Positions 7,267 through 12,380 of a DNA stretch of 12,380 bases are shown here, in pieces. The stretch's first letter is position 1; every line of letters starts with the position of its first letter. This DNA comes from Cudoniella acicularis (Eukaryota; Ascomycota; Leotiomycetes; Helotiales; Helotiaceae), in the NCBI GenBank assembly GCA_013054445.1, contig JAAMPI010001603.1:1-12380 (forward strand). The letters are read 5' to 3'. The notes below the pieces were generated by a model. That model saw only the letters and a program-made list of their open reading frames with translations, was not told the DNA's origin and searched no databases. The position numbers and the translations under genes are program-made.

Positions 7267-9117
7267 TTAATAACGCCGGTCATCTCTAGGATCTCTCCGG
7301 TCGTTTCTGTACCTATCGTAAACTCGTTCGGGTCCTCTAGCGTAACCACCACGAAATCCTCCGCCACGCGGGCCACCACCTCTAGGCCCTGGATGCCCAG
7401 GAGGAGGTCTGATTCCAGGGAAAATCTCAGGACCACGGTCTACTAAGACATCGCCGTCCTCAAAAGTGTATCGATTGATCTCACCGCCCACACGTCGACC
7501 CACAGCGTCCTTTGAAGTGGCATTATCAATATTATCTAGTCGTTTGTCGGCCAGTGATTTATCGACAGGTTTCCAGTATAACGAAGGTTTTGCAGTGGTG
7601 CATTTGAATAACTGGTCCAAAGTCGAAAAGGTGGAAGCTGTTCGTTGCTGGCGATTCTGGGTAGCACGAGGTCCTAGGGGAGCTCCTTCAATGCCACGGC
7701 CGGGTGCCTGGGGTGGTTGAATTGGGATAGATGGTTTCCGGACTGGCTGTGGACGAGAAAACCCGCTGACTTCTTGGAGTTGAGCAGTAACATTGCGGTC
7801 TTCATCTACGTCGTAGTATACTTCCCATCGCTTCGATGATGCTCGCCCACCAGAATTGCTTGCCTCTTCCTCCTCAATCCATTCCTTCACTTTCTCGGCT
7901 GGGATAAAGTCAGCCCAAAGTGGTTTCCGGGTTTGTTCGTCCGGCCAAATACGATCATGGATGGCAGACCGAACGCGGGAGGCTGCCGATACACTGGTCA
8001 AGGCAATGAAGGCATGAGTGCGAATGGGGTCGAGGTAGAAATTGGCAATCACGTCTGGGTTGGGGGACCGCCCAGGTGGTGCCGCAAGTTCTGCAAGATG
8101 ACTTTTAAGTTGCAGAGGGTTGAGAGGTCTCATGAAGTCGCGAATGTAAAGAGCGGATGTTGCTGGGTGGATGGCGGGGGAGATGATATGATCGGGTTCG
8201 ACTTCCATTGCGTCTGGAACAGAATCGCGTGATGCCGAGTTTTCCATCGCAGGAGTTGGTTGAGGTGTGAAGAGACCTTTAAATTTAGAGTTGCGGGGTT
8301 GTAAAGGCGAGTTTCCCGCTGGGTCAATGACCGGTTTTGGCGATTTTTGCATATCGACATCCATCCCACCCGACACTCCTTGTTCTGGTACAGCGATATC
8401 CTCAATAACCACATCCATTTTTGCAACATCCGCTATTATAGGAGCAGGTCCTTCGTTGTCGCCAGATGGGACCTCTTGCTTGGCAGCCTTGTTAACTTCC
8501 GCCGCACTTGTTGCGTTATGCTTCTCAACCCAGGAAGCATCTTCTTTTGATGTGACGACATCATCCGCTCCTTGTATTCTCTCGTCTTGGTTTTTTATCC
8601 GCTTCCGGGCAGAGTCTGTGCCAGATGGAGTGGGGCTCTGGGATCGCCGTTTCCTTTTGGATCGGTCGTCGAGTATCTCTTGTGGTTCGGCGGAAGGGAG
8701 TGCAGAATGGTGATCGTCTTTGGGCTGGGTCGAGGATCTCGAGGTTTCAATCGTTTCGACTTCGGCGCGCGACTCGACTTTTGGAGTTTCTGCCACTATG
8801 GGAGGTGGCGGCGGCATAGGTTTCTCTGGCGCTTCATCTTGGGATTCGGATGCGATCTGAAGGGGGGCGTGTGCGTCTATCTCTGCGCTGATGTCGGTGG
8901 ACTGCTGTGTCGGTGATACAGTATCGGGCGAAGTGGCAGCACTGGCATCTAACTTCCCCGCGTCGCCCTGAACAGTTGCCTCACTTTCCGAACCATCTTC
9001 GTTCTCTGCCTCGATCAGTCGAGCAACAAGTGTCGCTTTAGGACCTGTTTGACCAAGTCCTCGCTTCTTGAGCTCAGCCTTAAGGTCAACGACCTTTAAT
9101 TTGTTCCAGTCAGTCAT
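7267..9117 (-). CDS. Acinus-like SAP/RRM/RSB protein (ASAP complex subunit homologue)
   Basis: A single 616-residue frame. Residues 6-37 form a SAP domain (LKVVDLKAELKKRGL, then TLVARLIE), a DNA/RNA-binding helix pair. Residues 40-320 are low-complexity and acidic, with basic clusters SKRKRRS (153-159) and RKRIK (171-175) as likely nuclear signals. Residues 322-415 look like the degenerate RRM of Acinus (ALYIRDFMRPL, THAFIALTSVSAASRVRSAI, LWADFIPAEKVKEWI). Residues 499-527 match the RSB motif (TLDQLFKCTTAKPSLYWKPV), which in Acinus and Pinin recruits RNPS1 and SAP18. Residues 568-616 form an RGG-type tail rich in Gly, Arg and Asp. The order SAP, RRM, RSB is that of Acinus, so this is probably the scaffold of a fungal ASAP complex, acting in the nucleus on splicing and exon-junction-linked events. 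It is much shorter than long human Acinus. It lies head-to-tail with the cyclin L-like gene. Confidence 0.88.
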   Translation of the reverse strand: MTDWNKLKVVDLKAELKKRGLGQTGPKATLVARLIEAENEDGSESEATVQGDAGKLDASAATSPDTVSPTQQSTDISAEIDAHAPLQIASESQDEAPEKPMPPPPPIVAETPKVESRAEVETIETSRSSTQPKDDHHSALPSAEPQEILDDRSKRKRRSQSPTPSGTDSARKRIKNQDERIQGADDVVTSKEDASWVEKHNATSAAEVNKAAKQEVPSGDNEGPAPIIADVAKMDVVIEDIAVPEQGVSGGMDVDMQKSPKPVIDPAGNSPLQPRNSKFKGLFTPQPTPAMENSASRDSVPDAMEVEPDHIISPAIHPATSALYIRDFMRPLNPLQLKSHLAELAAPPGRSPNPDVIANFYLDPIRTHAFIALTSVSAASRVRSAIHDRIWPDEQTRKPLWADFIPAEKVKEWIEEEEASNSGGRASSKRWEVYYDVDEDRNVTAQLQEVSGFSRPQPVRKPSIPIQPPQAPGRGIEGAPLGPRATQNRQQRTASTFSTLDQLFKCTTAKPSLYWKPVDKSLADKRLDNIDNATSKDAVGRRVGGEINRYTFEDGDVLVDRGPEIFPGIRPPPGHPGPRGGGPRGGGFRGGYARGPERVYDRYRNDRRDPRDDRRY

Positions 9118-10863
9118 TTGAGCAAGTGAAGCAAGTGCGCATGTTCAGAGAGTCTTCGAGAGATGGTGGTGGTGTTAAGATCTGCGAGTTGTTTGCTTTT
9201 AGATCAAAGAAACATTCTCAACGCGTCACGTCAAGAATTCAGAGAATTGCCGATAGTGGCGCGAGGTTATCAGTTCATCTCGTGGCTCTAGTAGCCCCTT
9301 AGCTCCCCATTTTCAGTCATTCCGGATTTGGATGGTCTTGACACTCGAATTTTATCATTCATTGAAGACGAACAGTACATTTTTCAGTTCCTAAAATCGT
9401 TTAGATCTGTGGAAAGCCTTCTTCACGACTTTCAAGACGTTGGCATTATGAGCTACCGCTAATCTCATCACTGTCGCTCAAGTAGAATGTTTCAGGCAGA
9501 GAGCCCCTATTATTGCGATGCGCTCGCAGCTTCATTCAACTCACACAACTCCAGTCGTGACGATATAATTCGAGATTTATGTGTTTGCGGCCTGGCACAA
9601 GGATATGGATTCATTAAATTGGGCTCAAGTGAAGCTTCACCACCCGACCACTCGATTAAAAAGCTTGATTCGGATTACTTTGGTGCGGTTTCAGTTCACA
9701 GCAACACTTGAAACTCGCCAGTGTATTATTTCCTACAATGACTCAGAAAATAAAAACCTTCGCATTCCCACAACGCCACTTGCCATCCCTTCTTCAAGTT
9801 CATTACCTCCATCTTATCTCCCCAAAAGAGCTGGTTTGAATATTGAGACGAATAACCGAGTTCGGCCGTGCCGTTACTGGAAAGGGGGAACGGAGGGCGC
9901 AAACGACGTATCACCCTATAAGGGAAATACGAGTCATGGCCAAGGACCGCATAAAAACCCCGAACGTTCAGAAGCTGCTTTTCCTATCAACTGGGTTCGA
10001 CACATGGCAGACCAGGATCTGCATTGTGACCGATTCCCCAAGTAGTTCTTATACGAACTCGGTTTCGGCAATAGAGCCGGCACTTGTTTCTATTTTGTGA
10101 GCACCCGGACTATGAAACACAATTGTCTTGTTAAAATTCTGTTGACCCGCTGCCTCTATACAGATGGGAGAAGCAATTTAATGAGCTAAGAGGTACAGCA
10201 AGCGACTTCTTATCTTCACGTTCAGGGACCTCGGGAGTACATAGGGCTACCGTATCTTTGGTGTTGGGTGGGGTCACGGGGCAACTTCAGGAACGCATTC
10301 CTTATTTGTCCGAGACCAGCCGTCCGATACCATTAGTGGGGCTTGATGCAGTATTACAGGCATATGATTGGTTTAGAGAAGCTTCTACATGCCTTCTATT
10401 CCGTCCAAGGGGCTTCTGAGCGGCCCACATGCAGCCATAATGCCTACTATGCGTTCGTTGGGTGCGGCATACTGCGTGGCAGATACGATCCATTTTTCCC
10501 GCCTTGAACATTCCAAAAAGTCTGTTTCAATCTCTCCTATCTGGTAGGTCGATAGGCAACTGATACCTGGACGGCTAGATAACGATCTGCTGAGTCTTGG
10601 CCCACGGTCGGAGGTGTGGCCCTCTTGGGACTGTTTTGGGCGGGCATGGAATGAGGACCTCCTGGCGGAGACTAAATAATTGGAGACAAGCTGGAGAAGC
10701 GGCTCCGAAGCCAGATACCAAGCGCCCCGAAAGCTGGCCCTAGCAAGTTCGTGCTTAAACCTCCAGGTCCCTATCAGCTTTTCATATAGGTATTCCTTTT
10801 CGTCCTATCCCTGTGGAACGGTACAGGATATCGTGCTGTTTGGGGCACTTTTGCCCACCAACA
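9118..10863. other. Gene-free region between divergent genes (about 1.75 kb)
   Basis: This lies between the minus-strand Acinus-like gene and the plus-strand rhodopsin-like gene, so both promoters should be here. No gene can be supported. The ATG frame at 9487-9711 (74 codons) shows no motif, membrane span or signal peptide. The frame at 9843-10100 opens on TTG, and those at 9581-10045 and 10302-10511 have no recognisable domain. I found no terminal repeats, transposase motifs or RNA genes by eye. The region may hold regulatory DNA or decayed sequence. Confidence 0.5.
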
Positions 10864-12171
10864 ATGTTGTCTCTGCTTGTTGAGTCCTGGATCTGGTACT
10901 CTTTTGCAACTTTGGTCGCCCTTACAAGATTGTATGTTGGCCCCGCGTTGTAACTAGTTGGAAGCAAAGACTGATATTTTATAACAGTATTTCGAGATGG
11001 GCCCAGCTCGGTGCATTCAAGCGGTTCCAACCCGAGGACTACGTGATGGTGATTGTGCTTGTTAGTCCTCAAGCTACCTTTTAATTGATTTAACTAATAA
11101 CAGAATAGATGTTTTATACTGTTCTCGTTTCCGTCATGAACATCGTTGCGCATCTCGACACCAACCTCATATTACCAGAGGACATACCTTCCTTAACGCC
11201 TGACTCGATTAAGTCACGTATACGAGGTTCCAAACTAGTTCTTGTCGTCGAACAATCTATGATAATGACAATTTGGGGCTGTAAAATATGTCTTTTACTC
11301 ATGTACAACAAACTCACTTTCGGGTTGAAGCAGCAGCTTGCAGTCAAGATTGTAGGCTTCTACGTGGTTGGAAATCTAATCATAATGGAAGTGCTATACT
11401 TTGGCGTCTGGTGCAGGCCCTTTTATAATTATTGGGCAGTTCCAGTAGCAAATGAGCAGTGTTCAGCTGCAATTCACCATTTGATCACAAATGCGGTTTT
11501 CAATATTAGGTTCGTTATTTCTTTCCTCTATAAGAGCTGAGAGCATGGAAGCTGTCTTGGGTATCGTCATACCTGTTTGTCCTTATGACTTTGGAATTAA
11601 GACGGCCCTGAAGCCCTCACCTTCTTCGTATTTCTTCTCAAATTTAAGGTGCTAATTCGTTGAGCAGCTCTGATCTCATGATGCTTTGCATACCTCTACC
11701 TCTCCTCATCACCTCTCAGCTACCTCGCGCCAAGTAAGACCCTTTCATCTGAATTTTCCTATTCAAACTAACGAAAGTAGAAAATTCATTCTCTGCGGCC
11801 TCTTCGGACTCGCCGTCTTCGTCGTGAGCAACTCTCCCCCAAAACCATCCTCACACCCTCTCCGCTAACCACAACAGATCCTCTGCGCCATACTAAACAA
11901 ATACTACTCCTTCGCCCACCCCTTCTCCCCCGAATGGACATTCTGGTACATCCGCGAAGCCAGCACCGCCATCCTCGTAGCCAACATACCCATGTGCTGG
12001 GCCCTCATGCGCCGCCTTTTCAACCTGCGCTCCTTCAACGGCTCCTCACCCCATACACACTCACGATCTAAATCCCTCCCCCTCTCCGGTCCCAACAACG
12101 GTCTCAGCAGCCTGCACGGGAGGAAAAAGAGCAATTTTCACGAAAGTCCCCGACCAAAACACAATGCATAG
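10864..12171 (+). CDS. Fungal rhodopsin-like (Pth11-like) seven-helix membrane protein, six or more exons
   Basis: Exons: 10864-10931, 10988-11060, 11109-11509, 11668-11733, 11781-11823, and 11878 to a stop at 12171. The introns are 56, 48, 158, 47 and 54 nt; donors include GTATGT, GTAAGA and GTGAGC, and all end in TAG or CAG. Each join restores a family-typical segment: ALTR-FISRW, RFQPEDYVMVIVL-MFYTVLV, TNAVFNI-SSDLMM, PRA-KKFILCG and VFV-ILCAILNKYYSF. Seven helices follow, with EQSMIMTIWGCKICLLL in the third, CRPFYNYWAVP and EQCSA in the loop after the fourth, and WTFWYIREAS opening the seventh. NLRSFNGSS after the last helix is typical of the family. Proteins of this group sit in the plasma membrane and are thought to sense surfaces or ligands; the ligand here is unknown, and no CFEM domain is present. 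As read, the protein has 314 residues and ends early. A family-like C-terminus continues in another frame downstream. Confidence 0.82.
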
Positions 12172-12380
12172 TCGACGAAGCACGGATAATAAAGGGGGTG
12201 AGAGGAGGAGCTGGTGGGATCGCGGAGGGGAGACTTGAAAGGAGCGAGAGTGAGGAGTACATTGTTGCGGCGCCGGGGCAGGCGAACATGGTGCCGTTGA
12301 AGGTGTGGGAGACGAAGGAGGTGGATGTTGAAAGGGGGAGTGTTTTGAGGGGTTTCCCTGGAGTGGAGGTGGGTAATGAT
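12172..12380 (+). CDS. Probable C-terminal coding segment of the rhodopsin-like gene, frame-shifted and cut by the window end
   Basis: The frame with codons starting at 12231 stays open to the window edge and encodes ERSESEEYIV, then PLKVWETKEVDVERGS. A LERxESEEYI block and a PLxIWxTxEV block are what I expect at the cytoplasmic C-terminus of this rhodopsin-like family. The frame differs by one step from exon 6, which meets TAG at 12169-12171. Either an intron ending in CATAG at 12171 joins them (a start at 12101 gives 71 nt, at 12089 gives 83 nt; both restore the frame, but the GTCTCA or GTCCCA donors are weak), or a single-base change broke the gene. The true stop lies beyond the window. 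Confidence 0.5.

Noticed and set aside
7933..8916. Several plus-strand frames across the Acinus-like gene
   Set aside because: They are antisense to a 616-residue frame with clear domains, and none has a recognisable motif.
9487..10100. Overlapping plus-strand frames in the gene-free region
   Set aside because: No domain, signal or membrane features, no mutually consistent splice pattern, and one opens on TTG.
10690..10706. CGG/CCG inverted triplets as a Zn2Cys6 binding site upstream of the rhodopsin-like gene
   Set aside because: Such short motifs occur often by chance and nothing else supports it.
10680..11072. Plus and minus frames overlapping the 5' end of the rhodopsin-like gene
   Set aside because: They conflict with the spliced exons 1 and 2, whose products match the family closely.
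11904..12289. Minus-strand frames over the last exons
   Set aside because: They are antisense shadows of exon 6 and of the downstream C-terminal segment.

Overview
This window looks like nuclear DNA of a filamentous ascomycete. Genes are split by 47-82-nt introns (one of 158 nt) with GTANGT-like donors and TAG/CAG acceptors. The families present (a Pth11-like fungal rhodopsin protein, a cyclin L-like protein, a fungal Acinus homologue) fit this group. A Leotiomycetes-type genome is my guess from family resemblance, not a demonstrated placement. There are no bacterial signals such as operons or Shine-Dalgarno sites.

Layout. 1-1136: no convincing gene. 1137-1913 (-): a secreted, Thr/Ser-rich, probably single-pass membrane protein. 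1914-2818: intergenic, with a doubtful 51-codon ORF. 2819-3587 (-) and 4337-5135 (-): two related four-helix membrane proteins. Each has two exons, each comes to 238 residues, and both carry a phase-0 intron at the same place. The first ends in an Arg/Ser-rich tail encoded by a 12-bp tandem repeat. 3588-4336: intergenic, with GC-rich hairpins. 5136-5934: intergenic. 5935-6940 (-): a two-exon cyclin L-like protein. 7267-9117 (-): a 616-residue Acinus-like protein with SAP domain, RRM-like fold, RSB motif and RGG tail. 9118-10863: about 1.75 kb with no supported gene. 10864 to the window edge (+): a seven-helix fungal rhodopsin-like (Pth11-like) protein with at least six exons, whose C-terminus is interrupted by a reading-frame problem.

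How the parts relate. The cyclin L-like and Acinus-like genes lie head-to-tail. In other eukaryotes both families are linked to pre-mRNA splicing, cyclin L through CDK11-type kinases and Acinus through the ASAP complex with RNPS1 and SAP18. The other genes encode membrane proteins of unknown or sensory role. The two tetraspan proteins look like an old tandem duplication. Apart from the rhodopsin-like gene, every gene is on the minus strand. I saw no mobile element, tRNA, rRNA or CRISPR array. The most notable points are the duplicated tetraspan pair, the repeat-encoded Arg/Ser tail on one copy, and the frame disruption plus base-composition shift in the rhodopsin-like gene.
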